Shown one piece after another: positions 1 through 6,313 of a DNA stretch of 9,346 nt. The notes under the pieces were generated by a model, which saw only the letters and a list, made by a program, of their open reading frames with translations, did not search any database and was not told the origin of the DNA. The stretch is from Moraxellaceae bacterium (GTDB lineage Bacteria; Pseudomonadota; Gammaproteobacteria; Pseudomonadales; UBA3067): NCBI GenBank assembly GCA_002401525.1, contig NVTH01000063.1, forward strand, positions 7,888 to 17,233. The letters run 5' to 3'. The stretch's first letter is position 1. Every line of letters starts with the position of its first letter. Both the position numbers and the translations under genes were made by a program.

Positions 1-392
1 GCCAGCATGTCTATTTCGCTCAAAAACTCAGCGGGGTTGCCCAAATAAGCGCCACTCAAAAACCACTGGCTTAAAATGCTGAACACAAAGATATCGATTA
101 AAATTATTCCGTAACTGCAAAATGCAGCCCACGCTCGGGACATTTCACGCAACTTTATCCGGCTCATGCACAACAATCCGGCACAGGTCAGCATCACCCA
201 CTCCGAAAATAACGACGTAAATGCAAGATTGCTCCAGTCGAATGGGTATAACGGTCCACTTGCTAATACCAAAACAATAGCAAGCAGCTCCGCAACCAGA
301 ATGAGGATAAAAACAGATTGGATCTCACAGAGGTCTGGCAGAAAAAAATCGTCGTGCTCATCTTTTTCATTGATGCCTAGCCTAGATGCCAT
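1..392 (-). CDS. algZ: AlgZ/FimS-like sensor histidine kinase, N-terminal membrane region (partial)
   Basis: This reading frame is open from an ATG at 392 to the left edge of the window, giving 130 codons with no stop. A cytoplasmic head carries the motif FFLPDLC at residues 16-22. Three hydrophobic segments follow at about 27-45, 57-77 and 88-112. The combination of FxLPDLC, the stretch ILVAELLAIVLVLA and LTSLF-like residues near 58-63 resembles the start of Pseudomonas AlgZ (FimS), a LytS-type membrane histidine kinase that partners the response regulator AlgR. The kinase domain itself lies outside the window, so the call rests on the N-terminus only. The gene follows pilU in the same direction after a 190-base gap. 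In Pseudomonas, AlgZ/AlgR controls type IV pili and alginate, but its gene is not beside pilU. No good ribosome binding site precedes the ATG; a TTG three codons upstream is the only alternative before a stop. An unrelated membrane protein remains possible. Confidence 0.62.
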   Translation of the reverse strand, partial: MASRLGINEKDEHDDFFLPDLCEIQSVFILILVAELLAIVLVLASGPLYPFDWSNLAFTSLFSEWVMLTCAGLLCMSRIKLREMSRAWAAFCSYGIILIDIFVFSILSQWFLSGAYLGNPAEFLSEIDML

Positions 393-427
393 ATTCAAGT
401 ACCGTGTCTATATCGAGTAGATTAGCC

Positions 428-486
428 AGTTAAATACTCAGCAAATATCCAGTTAAGCATTTAGTTAAGCGGCGAATTAAATGCCC
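428..486. repeat. Degenerate 12-base tandem array A (upstream of algZ-like gene)
   Basis: About five consecutive units begin at 428, 440, 451, 463 and 475. Four are 12 bases and one is 11. Three units begin with AGTTAA, one with AGCAAA and one with AATTAA; the clearest neighbours are AGTTAAGCATTT and AGTTAAGCGGCG. The array lies 36-94 bases upstream of the algZ-like start codon and downstream of pilU. The units are diverged, so this is a by-eye call. Confidence 0.45.
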
Positions 487-582
487 CCGTCCCTGGAGCC
501 TACCCTTTTAAAGCGAGCGCAGTCTGTGCGCAAGGTTTTAAAATTTCCAGTTACACTATGCGTCAGTTCAATAGCCCCGGTT

Positions 583-1725
583 CTACTCGTAACGAAGTCC
601 CGCGTCGTCGGGATCTTCTAGAGAAAGCCCCTTGGTCGATTCCTCCAACAATTCAGACTGATTTTCCCGCCCTAACTTAATCATCAAACGTAAATCGTTA
701 GGCGAATCAGCGTGGGCTAACGCGTCTTCGTAGGTAATCTCTCCCGCACTGTAAAGATCAAACAAAGCCTGATCAAAAGTCTGCATTCCCAGCTCTCGGG
801 ATTTCGCCATAAGCTCTTTAAGGGCATGTACTTCCCCTTTACGCACCAAGTCTGCCAGTAGAGGCGTATTCAGCATCACCTCGATCACTGCTCGACGACC
901 TTTGCCGTCTGGCGTAGGGATTAATTGTTGAGCCACGATGGCTTTTAAATTCAGAGACAAATCCATCCATAATTGACCGTGCCGATCGGCCGGAAAAAAG
1001 TGAACAATACGATCCAAGGCTTGGTTTGCATTGTTGGCATGCAGTGTTGCCAATACTAAATGGCCTGTCTCCGCAAACGCCACCGCGTGATCCATTGCTT
1101 CTCGGGTACGAACCTCACCAATCATGATGACGTCAGGCGCTTGCCGTAAGGTATTTTTCAAAGCGATTTCGAAGGATTCCGTATCAATCCCCACTTCACG
1201 TTGGCTCACGATACAACCCGCATGCTGATGAATGTACTCGATTGGGTCTTCGATGCAGATAATATGCCCTTGGCTATTACGATTTCGATGACCGATCATA
1301 GACGCTAGCGAGGTAGATTTACCGGTTCCTGTAGCGCCTACGAAAAATACGATGCCGCGCTTCGCCATGGCTAAATCTTTAATCACTTCAGGCAAACCAA
1401 GGTCTTCTATTAGCGGAATATTGACTTCAATACGCCGCAACACCATGGCCACAAGATTGCGCTGATAAAAAGAACTGACTCGAAAACGACCAATACCCCG
1501 GGCACTAATCGCAAAATTACATTCACGACTTTCTGCAAATTCTCGTCGCTGAGATTCGCTCATCACCCCAAAAACAATTTCTCGGGTTTTCTCTGGGCTA
1601 AGAGGCGATTTCGTTACCGGTATCACTTTGCCATGCACTTTAATACTGGGAGCGACGCCGGCAGTAATAAACAAATCCGATGCACCTTTTTGCACCATGA
1701 TTTTTAAAAGATTTTCGAACTCCAT
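583..1725 (-). CDS. pilU: PilU, type IV pilus retraction ATPase (PilT-like)
   Basis: This is a 380-residue hexameric secretion-type ATPase that works with PilT at the cytoplasmic base of the type IV pilus to depolymerise the pilus and drive twitching motility. The N-terminal PAS-like domain (about 1-110) is followed by a RecA-like domain. The latter has Walker A GATGTGKST at 130-138, an Asp box around IEDPIE at 158-163, Walker B with catalytic Glu204 in MIGEVR, and a His box GHLVLATLH at 221-229. PilU is told apart from PilT by its longer acidic C-terminal tail (about 345-380) and by having PLLADLVRKGE where PilT has AIRNLIRE. The length matches Pseudomonas PilU (about 382). The gene lies 107 bases downstream of pilT on the same strand, so co-transcription is plausible. 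The Shine-Dalgarno is weak. Confidence 0.95.
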   Translation of the reverse strand: MEFENLLKIMVQKGASDLFITAGVAPSIKVHGKVIPVTKSPLSPEKTREIVFGVMSESQRREFAESRECNFAISARGIGRFRVSSFYQRNLVAMVLRRIEVNIPLIEDLGLPEVIKDLAMAKRGIVFFVGATGTGKSTSLASMIGHRNRNSQGHIICIEDPIEYIHQHAGCIVSQREVGIDTESFEIALKNTLRQAPDVIMIGEVRTREAMDHAVAFAETGHLVLATLHANNANQALDRIVHFFPADRHGQLWMDLSLNLKAIVAQQLIPTPDGKGRRAVIEVMLNTPLLADLVRKGEVHALKELMAKSRELGMQTFDQALFDLYSAGEITYEDALAHADSPNDLRLMIKLGRENQSELLEESTKGLSLEDPDDAGLRYE

Positions 1726-1832
1726 GGATTAAATCACTCTGCTTGTTCAATCAATTGGTTACGCCGCAGCGAGTGGTATGCCTTGAATCCAGATACAATT
1801 TAAAATCCCATTGCATTCGTGGACCGCGAGCA

Positions 1833-2867
1833 TTAAAAATTTTCTGGTAATTTAGCTTTTTCTCGCGCCACTTCTCGAGAAATAGTGCCGGCACTCACCA
1901 TGCTGGCTAAACATTGATCCAGAGTCTGCATGCCTAAATTGGCCCCGGTCTGAATCGCTGAATACATCTGCGCCACTTTGTCTTCACGAATCAAATTTCG
2001 AATCGCCGGAGTCCCCATCATAATTTCATGGGCCGCCACTCGACCACCGCCATTTTTCTTCAGCAGCGATTGAGAAATAACCGCCTGCAACGACTCCGAG
2101 AGCATGGAGCGCACCATGGATTTTTCCGCTGCGGGAAATACATCCACCACCCGGTCAATCGTTTTCGCAGCCGAAGTAGTATGCAAAGTTCCAAAGACTA
2201 AATGCCCTGTTTCCGCGGCGGTTAAAGCCAATCGAATGGTTTCCAAATCCCGCATTTCCCCCACCAGAATAATATCCGGATCTTCCCGAAGCGCCGAACG
2301 CAGCGCTTCAGCAAAGCCTAAAGTATCTCGATGCACTTCGCGCTGGTTCACCAAACATTTCTTGCTCTCATGAACAAATTCAATCGGATCTTCAATGGTT
2401 AAAATATGCTCGTAGCGGTTGTCGTTGATGTAATCGACCATGGCCGCCAAGGTAGTACTCTTCCCTGAACCGGTGGGGCCAGTCACCAGAACAATGCCTC
2501 GAGGGGTTTCAGAAATGGAGCGAAAAACCTGACCCATGCCAAGGTCTTCCATGGTCAATACTTTCGAGGGGATGGTCCGAAAAACCGCCGCCGCGCCACG
2601 ATTTTGATTAAACGCGTTGACCCGAAATCGAGCAATCCCGGGCACTTCAAACGAGAAATCGGTTTCAAAGAATTCTTCAAAATCCTTACGTTGTTTGTCG
2701 TTCATGATGTCATAAATAAGGCCATGGACCTGCTTGTGATCCATGGGTGGCAAATTTATACGCCGCACATCCCCATCGACTCGAATCATCGGTGGCAATC
2801 CGGCAGAAATATGTAAATCCGAAGCGCCATTTTTAGCACTAAACGCAAGTAATTCCGTTATATCCAT
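1833..2867 (-). CDS. pilT: PilT, type IV pilus twitching motility retraction ATPase
   Basis: PilT is the main retraction motor of type IV pili, a cytoplasmic hexamer that hydrolyses ATP to pull pilin subunits back into the inner membrane. The protein has 344 residues, the usual family length. Visible motifs are Walker A GPTGSGKST at 130-138, the Asp box LTIEDPIE at 157-164, Walker B with catalytic Glu204 in LVGEMRD, the His box GHLVFGTLHT at 221-230, and the retraction signature AIRNLIRE at 288-295, intact. The ATG at 2867 is supported by a GAGGGG sequence 4 bases upstream and by the typical MDITELLAFS start. It is the first gene of a probable pilT-pilU unit and is transcribed divergently from yggS. 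No key residue is missing. Confidence 0.97.
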   Translation of the reverse strand: MDITELLAFSAKNGASDLHISAGLPPMIRVDGDVRRINLPPMDHKQVHGLIYDIMNDKQRKDFEEFFETDFSFEVPGIARFRVNAFNQNRGAAAVFRTIPSKVLTMEDLGMGQVFRSISETPRGIVLVTGPTGSGKSTTLAAMVDYINDNRYEHILTIEDPIEFVHESKKCLVNQREVHRDTLGFAEALRSALREDPDIILVGEMRDLETIRLALTAAETGHLVFGTLHTTSAAKTIDRVVDVFPAAEKSMVRSMLSESLQAVISQSLLKKNGGGRVAAHEIMMGTPAIRNLIREDKVAQMYSAIQTGANLGMQTLDQCLASMVSAGTISREVAREKAKLPENF

Positions 2868-2942
2868 TATTCCCCTCGTTCCTCAATGCATCGGCCCCGC
2901 GATGGTTTTCCACCGAGAAGATCCGATCTACTTGTCTCTCTC

Positions 2943-3014
2943 ACTAACTGTCTTTCTGACTATGTTTCTAACTATCTCTCTAACTATCCAACTAATTAAC
3001 TGCCTTACTCACCG
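2943..3014. repeat. Degenerate 12-base tandem array B (upstream of pilT)
   Basis: Six contiguous 12-base units start at 2943, 2955, 2967, 2979, 2991 and 3003. The clearest are TCTGACTATGTT, TCTAACTATCTC and TCTAACTATCCA. The first unit (ACTAACTGTCTT) and fifth (ACTAATTAACTG) are recognisable and the last is weak; a further degenerate unit may precede at 2931. Seen on the pilT strand the core is TAGTTAGA. The array lies about 75-147 bases upstream of the pilT start, within its likely promoter or leader region. Confidence 0.6.
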
Positions 3015-3137
3015 ATGCGCGGCCTATTGTGCTCACCGTACCCACAATCACGGAAAATAAAACCAGTGCTTCTATTAAAAGTTTAGCCCGCTTCTACCGC
3101 CATGCATTGCCTTTCATAATCACTCAATGGAGCCACA

Positions 3138-3163
3138 TTTAACCCCCGTGCAAGGGGGTTAAA
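3138..3163. other. Perfect 10-bp inverted repeat (hairpin)
   Basis: The arms TTTAACCCCC and GGGGGTTAAA flank the 6-base loop GTGCAA. The stem is perfect with five G-C pairs, and a CAT/ATG pairing beyond a small bulge could lengthen it. Neither strand has a U-tract after the stem, so it is not a standard intrinsic terminator. It lies 271 bases upstream of pilT and 207 upstream of yggS, so it could be a protein-binding site or a leader RNA element. Confidence 0.6.
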
Positions 3164-3323
3164 AATGCAGCGCAAATACATTCATCTAGGCTTACCAATC
3201 TCAGGGAATATTTCGGAACCCAATTTTTAATACAAGACTTAAGAACACCCACTTAGAGCGGCGATTGCTCAATAAAAAAAGCCAAGCCCCTCGAATATAA
3301 ATTTATCGATTGAATAGAATCAC

Positions 3324-3335
3324 TTAAGCGCTTAA
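3324..3335. promoter_or_regulatory. 12-bp palindrome, possible operator upstream of yggS
   Basis: TTAAGCGCTTAA is a perfect palindrome 34 bases before the yggS start codon. It overlaps the place where a -35 element would sit for the TATAAG at 3355-3360. A dimeric regulator could bind here, but a palindrome of this size can arise by chance in AT-rich DNA. Confidence 0.3.
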
Positions 3336-3354
3336 ATTATGGGTTAATTTCCTC

Positions 3355-3360
3355 TATAAG
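3355..3360 (+). promoter_or_regulatory. Possible -10 element of yggS
   Basis: TATAAG matches five of six positions of the sigma-70 -10 consensus. The best -35 at a 17-base spacing is TTAAAT (3332-3337), which is poor. Transcription from here would start a few bases before the yggS ATG, implying a leaderless or nearly leaderless message. That agrees with the absence of any Shine-Dalgarno sequence. Confidence 0.3.
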
Positions 3361-3369
3361 TTATCAACT

Positions 3370-4059
3370 ATGTCTCACATAGCAAGCCAAATTTCCGCAC
3401 TCCGTGAACGCGTAGACAGATCCTTGGCTCACGCCAATCGTCCTACTGAAAGTTTGCAAATTCTAGCGGTAAGCAAAACCCGCCCCGCCGCAGCCATTGA
3501 GTCGGCCTATGAAGCAGGATTCCACCACTTTGGCGAAAACTACCTTCAGGAAGCACTGCTTAAAATTGAACAACTGCGGCATCTCGCGTTGCAATGGCAT
3601 TACATCGGCACCTTGCAATCCAATAAAACCAGCTCAGTAGCGCAACACTTCCATTGGCTGCACACCTTGGATCGAGTCAAAATTGCCAACCGCCTAAGCC
3701 AACAACGTCCGTCTAATATGCCGCCGCTTAACGTCTGCATCCAGATTAATATCGATAACGAACCTCAGAAAGGAGGCATCAGCCTGGCGCAATTAAACCC
3801 GCTAGCGGAAGCCGTTGAGGCACTGCCAAACCTATCGTTAAGAGGCTTAATGGCCATTCCTAGTAAAGATTCAAGCCCCCAACAAAGGCGTGATTCCTTT
3901 GCCAAGATGGCCGAGACTTTGGATACATTAAAGGGTACTATCCCCCAACTTGATACCCTTTCTATGGGAATGTCTGCAGACCTCGAACTTGCAATTGAAC
4001 ACAAAGCCACCATTATTCGTATTGGCACTGCGATATTTGGTCCTAGGACAGCAAAATAA
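3370..4059 (+). CDS. yggS: YggS / PLPBP family pyridoxal phosphate homeostasis protein
   Basis: This is a 229-residue, single-domain, alanine-racemase-like TIM-barrel protein that binds pyridoxal 5'-phosphate without known catalysis. It keeps PLP and amino/keto acid pools balanced in the cytoplasm. The PLP lysine is Lys36 in AVSKTRP (33-39), the same position as in E. coli YggS. HHFGENYLQEA (about 52-62), HYIGTLQSNK (about 77-86) and the C-terminal SMGMSADLELAIEHKAT...RIGTAIFG are family signatures. Length is close to the usual 230-235. It begins the plus-strand block, divergent from pilT, and is followed by proC, a very common pairing. The ATG at 3370 gives the expected N-terminus but has no Shine-Dalgarno sequence. 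Confidence 0.95.
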   Translation: MSHIASQISALRERVDRSLAHANRPTESLQILAVSKTRPAAAIESAYEAGFHHFGENYLQEALLKIEQLRHLALQWHYIGTLQSNKTSSVAQHFHWLHTLDRVKIANRLSQQRPSNMPPLNVCIQINIDNEPQKGGISLAQLNPLAEAVEALPNLSLRGLMAIPSKDSSPQQRRDSFAKMAETLDTLKGTIPQLDTLSMGMSADLELAIEHKATIIRIGTAIFGPRTAK

Positions 4060-4350
4060 ACCCACATTCGTCAACTAAGCCTTTGCTACGAATGCGTGTG
4101 ATCGCAACGGCCCCTAAATACCGCCGACCCAAGGTTTCAAAGAGTCTTCAATAATGCAATTACAATTGCCGAATCAACATTGATCGAACACTACTTTTTT
4201 ACGCAAGCTGATTTGCACCGTTAAGATGACAGCATTAACTTTATCTCACTTAGAGTACCCAACTAAGTGAATCTAACTAAAATCATCTAATTAAGAAGTC
4301 CTAATTAAGATTGTCCAACTAAAATTCTCCAACTAAGAAACCTCGATTTT
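4060..4350. other. yggS-proC spacer
   Basis: This 291-base gap is unusually long for a pair that is often tightly linked. It holds an imperfect inverted repeat just after yggS (CATTCGT at 4065-4071 and ACGAATG at 4088-4094), a short inverted repeat GCAATT/AATTGC (4156-4169), and the 14-base tandem array immediately before proC. I see no gene and no clear terminator or promoter. Confidence 0.6.
4259..4342. repeat. 14-base tandem array C abutting proC
   Basis: Six contiguous 14-base units begin at 4259, 4273, 4287, 4301, 4315 and 4329. They read CCAACTAAGTGAAT, CTAACTAAAATCAT, CTAATTAAGAAGTC, CTAATTAAGATTGT, CCAACTAAAATTCT and CCAACTAAGAAACC. The first eight bases (consensus CYAAYTAA) are strongly conserved and the last six vary. 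A weaker seventh unit may precede at 4245-4258. The array ends 8 bases before the proC ATG, where a ribosome binding site would be expected. Confidence 0.75.
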
Positions 4351-5166
4351 ATGGATACCAATTTAAAGATTGCCTTTATCGGCGCCGGCAACATGGCCAC
4401 TAGTCTTGCTGGCGGACTCATTGCCAAAGGACTGCCTTCTCACCAGATCACCCTCAGCGACCCTGACCAGGAGCGGCTGAATAAATTGCGCAATGAGTAC
4501 GGCGTACTCGGCAGCAGGCAAAATATCGAATGCATCAAGGGCGCTCACGTCATCATTTTAGCGGTCAAGCCGCAAATTATGGACACCGTTCTCAGTGAAA
4601 TTGCAGACACCGTAAAACAAACTCAGGCGTTGGTTATTTCCATTGCGGCAGGCATAACACTGACTAAACTTAGTCAAGGCTTAGGCCCCGATGCAGCATT
4701 GGTTCGATGCATGCCCAACACTCCAGCACTGGTTCAATGCGGTGCCACAGGTTTAATTTCAAATTCAGCGGTCACCCCGGGACAAAAGGACATCGCGCAA
4801 TCCATTCTTGAATCGGTGGGCATCGCATTATGGATGGAACAAGAACAACAATTGGACGCAGTCACCGCGGTCTCTGGCAGTGGCCCGGCTTATTTCTTTT
4901 TGGTAATGGAATCGATGATCCAAGCAGGAATAGAAATGGGGCTCTCGCAACAACAGTCTCAACAATTAACGTTGCAGACTGCATTGGGAGCAGCCACAAT
5001 GGCAATGAATAGCGACGTTGATCCGAAGGAATTACGTCAGCGGGTCACCTCTCCCGGAGGCACCACAGAAAAAGCTGTAAATTATTTGCAGCAAGGTGAA
5101 TTGCCCAAATTATTTCAAGAAGCATTGTTGGCAGCAAAAATTCGTTCGGAAGAGCTTGGGCAATAG
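4351..5166 (+). CDS. proC: ProC, pyrroline-5-carboxylate reductase
   Basis: ProC catalyses the last step of proline synthesis, the NAD(P)H-dependent reduction of 1-pyrroline-5-carboxylate to L-proline, in the cytoplasm. The 271-residue protein has an N-terminal Rossmann domain with the nucleotide-binding motif IGAGNMA (10-16) and AVKPQ (71-75). MPNTPA (121-126) follows. The all-helical dimerisation domain carries SGSGPAY (175-181) and the family signature VTSPGGTT (232-239). Length equals the family norm (E. coli 269). The ATG at 4351 puts the Rossmann strand at the expected distance, but upstream there is only a weak AAGAA, since the 14-base repeat array occupies the leader. The next gene, yggT, lies 104 bases downstream. 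Confidence 0.97.
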   Translation: MDTNLKIAFIGAGNMATSLAGGLIAKGLPSHQITLSDPDQERLNKLRNEYGVLGSRQNIECIKGAHVIILAVKPQIMDTVLSEIADTVKQTQALVISIAAGITLTKLSQGLGPDAALVRCMPNTPALVQCGATGLISNSAVTPGQKDIAQSILESVGIALWMEQEQQLDAVTAVSGSGPAYFFLVMESMIQAGIEMGLSQQQSQQLTLQTALGAATMAMNSDVDPKELRQRVTSPGGTTEKAVNYLQQGELPKLFQEALLAAKIRSEELGQ

Positions 5167-5195
5167 TGGCAAGCTCAAGAAATAGTTTACAACCG

Positions 5196-5218
5196 GTCCT
5201 CACAATATTGTTTAGGAC
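5196..5218. promoter_or_regulatory. Interrupted palindrome before yggT, possible operator
   Basis: The outer arms GTCCT and AGGAC enclose an inner perfect palindrome ACAATATTGT, separated by one and two bases. It overlaps TTGTTT (5208-5213), which is the best -35 candidate for a TATAAA at 5232-5237. This position would suit a repressor. No T-run follows, so it is not a good terminator for proC. Confidence 0.35.
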
Positions 5219-5237
5219 TCACTCTGTGCTCTATAAA
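5208..5237 (+). promoter_or_regulatory. Possible sigma-70 promoter of yggT
   Basis: TTGTTT (-35-like, three of six) is followed after 18 bases by TATAAA (-10-like, five of six). Transcription would start near 5244, leaving a leader of roughly 25 bases that contains the GGAG ribosome binding site at 5260-5263. The spacing is sensible, but the -35 is weak. Confidence 0.35.
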
Positions 5238-5270
5238 TAAAAGCACTAACAGCATGTATGGAGATTTTTA

Positions 5271-5861
5271 ATGCAACAACTATCGGTTGCAGGTATTTAT
5301 GTAGTACAAACCTTTTTTGGTCTTTATATGATCGCAGTAATTTTACGATTCTTACTGCAATTGGCCCGCGCTGATTTCTATAACCCGGTATCTCAATTCG
5401 TAGTCAAAATTACCAGCCCCGTGCTAAACCCTTTGCGACGCATTATTCCGGGCTTTGGCGGAATCGATATGTCGTCGATTGTATTACTGCTTACCCTGCA
5501 GGTGGCTCAGCTGGCCATTTTAATTTTGCTGATGGGCTACCCGCTTCCCGGCGTTGTGGATTTATTGACTTGGAGCGTGGTGGGGATATTCGGCCTAATA
5601 CTCAACTTCTATTTTTTCGTGATTCTTATCCAAATTATTTTAAGCTGGGTCGCGCCTCATAATCACAGCCCGGTGGTAGGCCTTCTTTATCAAATCAGCG
5701 AGCCACTCATGGGGCCCGCTCGACGTATATTGCCCACCATGGGCGGCATCGATTTCTCCCCCATGGTAGTGATTATGGGCATACAGTTGGTCAAAATATT
5801 AGTACTGCAGTCGTTAGTGCAAGCATTGGGGGTCCCCCACCAACTGTTGTTTGGCCTGTAA
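5271..5861 (+). CDS. yggT: YggT family integral membrane protein (two YGGT repeats)
   Basis: This 196-residue membrane protein has four hydrophobic segments at about 10-32, 67-90, 102-128 and 160-186. It is built from two homologous halves. Each half has a transmembrane helix followed by an amphipathic loop that ends in a GGIDxS turn: NPLRRIIPGFGGIDMS at 53-68 and GPARRILPTMGGIDFS at 148-163. This internal duplication is normal for the proteobacterial YggT family. The function is not settled: osmotic/potassium tolerance in E. coli and division or envelope roles for YlmG relatives have been proposed. The start is well supported by GGAG seven bases before the ATG. yggU begins 14 bases after the stop, so the two are almost certainly co-transcribed. 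Confidence 0.93.
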   Translation: MQQLSVAGIYVVQTFFGLYMIAVILRFLLQLARADFYNPVSQFVVKITSPVLNPLRRIIPGFGGIDMSSIVLLLTLQVAQLAILILLMGYPLPGVVDLLTWSVVGIFGLILNFYFFVILIQIILSWVAPHNHSPVVGLLYQISEPLMGPARRILPTMGGIDFSPMVVIMGIQLVKILVLQSLVQALGVPHQLLFGL

Positions 5862-5875
5862 CACCTTTCCGGTTC

Positions 5876-6169
5876 ATGAGCGATTTTTTCTCTTGGGATG
5901 GCGATGATTTAATTATCAATTGCCACATCCAGGCGAACGCTAAAAATACTGCTATTGTCGGTTTACACGGTCACTCCCTTAAGATCCGCATCGCCGCCTT
6001 GCCCTCTGGGGGCAAAGCGAATCTTGCATTAACGGCTTACCTTGCCGCTCAATTTGGGGTTCGAAAAAATGAAGTGGCGCTTTTATCCGGTCACACCAAT
6101 AAGAACAAACGCGTTAAGATTTATCACCCCCAGAAAATCCCCGATTCATTGTCTGAATTTCTGTTCTAA
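5876..6169 (+). CDS. yggU: YggU / DUF167 family protein
   Basis: This 97-residue small alpha/beta protein of the DUF167 (UPF0235) family has no established biochemical function. Family features are the N-terminal strand LIINCHIQANAKNT (12-25, matching the usual L.i.vqP.A), LKIRIAALPSGGKANLAL (35-52) with the invariant GKAN at 46-49, and LAAQFGV...VALLSGHTNKNKRVKI. Position 44 is Ser where many members have Val-Asp, a mild variation. Length matches E. coli YggU (96). It follows yggT by 14 bases with no visible Shine-Dalgarno, suggesting translational coupling. An AT-rich palindrome follows its stop. Confidence 0.92.
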   Translation: MSDFFSWDGDDLIINCHIQANAKNTAIVGLHGHSLKIRIAALPSGGKANLALTAYLAAQFGVRKNEVALLSGHTNKNKRVKIYHPQKIPDSLSEFLF

Positions 6170-6191
6170 ACGCCTCTCCCAATCCACCTTC

Positions 6192-6215
6192 GAAAACAAA
6201 AATATTTTTGTTTTC
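6192..6215. terminator. 24-bp AT-rich perfect palindrome, possible terminator after yggU
   Basis: The half-site GAAAACAAAAAT is followed directly by its reverse complement ATTTTTGTTTTC, starting 23 bases after the yggU stop. A transcript could fold into an A-U-rich stem whose descending arm is itself U-rich, which could end transcription of the yggT-yggU unit. There are only four G-C pairs and almost no loop, so this could equally be a protein-binding site between yggU and the dynamin-like gene. Confidence 0.4.
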
Positions 6216-6292
6216 TAGCTACAACCCTCATGCTATCGTCTACAATTGCTTTACTGCGACAATCGTCACAAAATAACTAAAGTGATCTGCCC

Positions 6293-6298
6293 TATACT
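6293..6298 (+). promoter_or_regulatory. Possible -10 element before the dynamin-like gene
   Basis: TATACT matches five of six -10 positions, but I find no -35 at a usable spacing. Transcription would begin around 6304-6306, after the first possible ATG at 6302. If real, translation would have to start at the second ATG (6314), which has GGAG at 6306-6309. Confidence 0.28.
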
Positions 6299-6313
6299 CT
6301 GATGCGGAGTTCC

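Larger units (their letters stand above)
2868..3369. other. Divergent pilT / yggS intergenic region
   Basis: This 502-base spacer has no convincing gene. From left to right it holds a 12-base degenerate tandem array (2943-3014), a perfect 10-bp hairpin with a G/C core (3138-3163), and near yggS a 12-bp palindrome (3324-3335) followed by a -10-like TATAAG (3355-3360). Short frames across it are products of the repeats, not coding-like. The spacer must contain promoters for both directions, but I cannot place the pilT promoter. Confidence 0.7.

Noticed and set aside
166..420. Plus-strand open frame of 84 codons
   Set aside because: It is antisense to the algZ-like frame, which has a clear membrane-protein pattern and family motifs, whereas this translation looks random.
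517..531. GCGCA/TGCGC hairpin as a terminator after pilU
   Set aside because: The stem is only five base pairs, and on the pilU strand no proper U-tract follows it.
2743..3060. Plus-strand open frame of 105 codons across the pilT start and spacer
   Set aside because: It overlaps pilT antisense and its repeated Leu-Thr pattern is simply the translation of the 12-base tandem array.
4065..4094. CATTCGT/ACGAATG inverted repeat as the yggS terminator
   Set aside because: The 16-base loop and lack of a following T-run make it a poor terminator; it is mentioned only in the spacer description.
4259..4342. CRISPR-like array
   Set aside because: Units are 14 bases and contiguous with no spacers of CRISPR length, and no cas gene is present.
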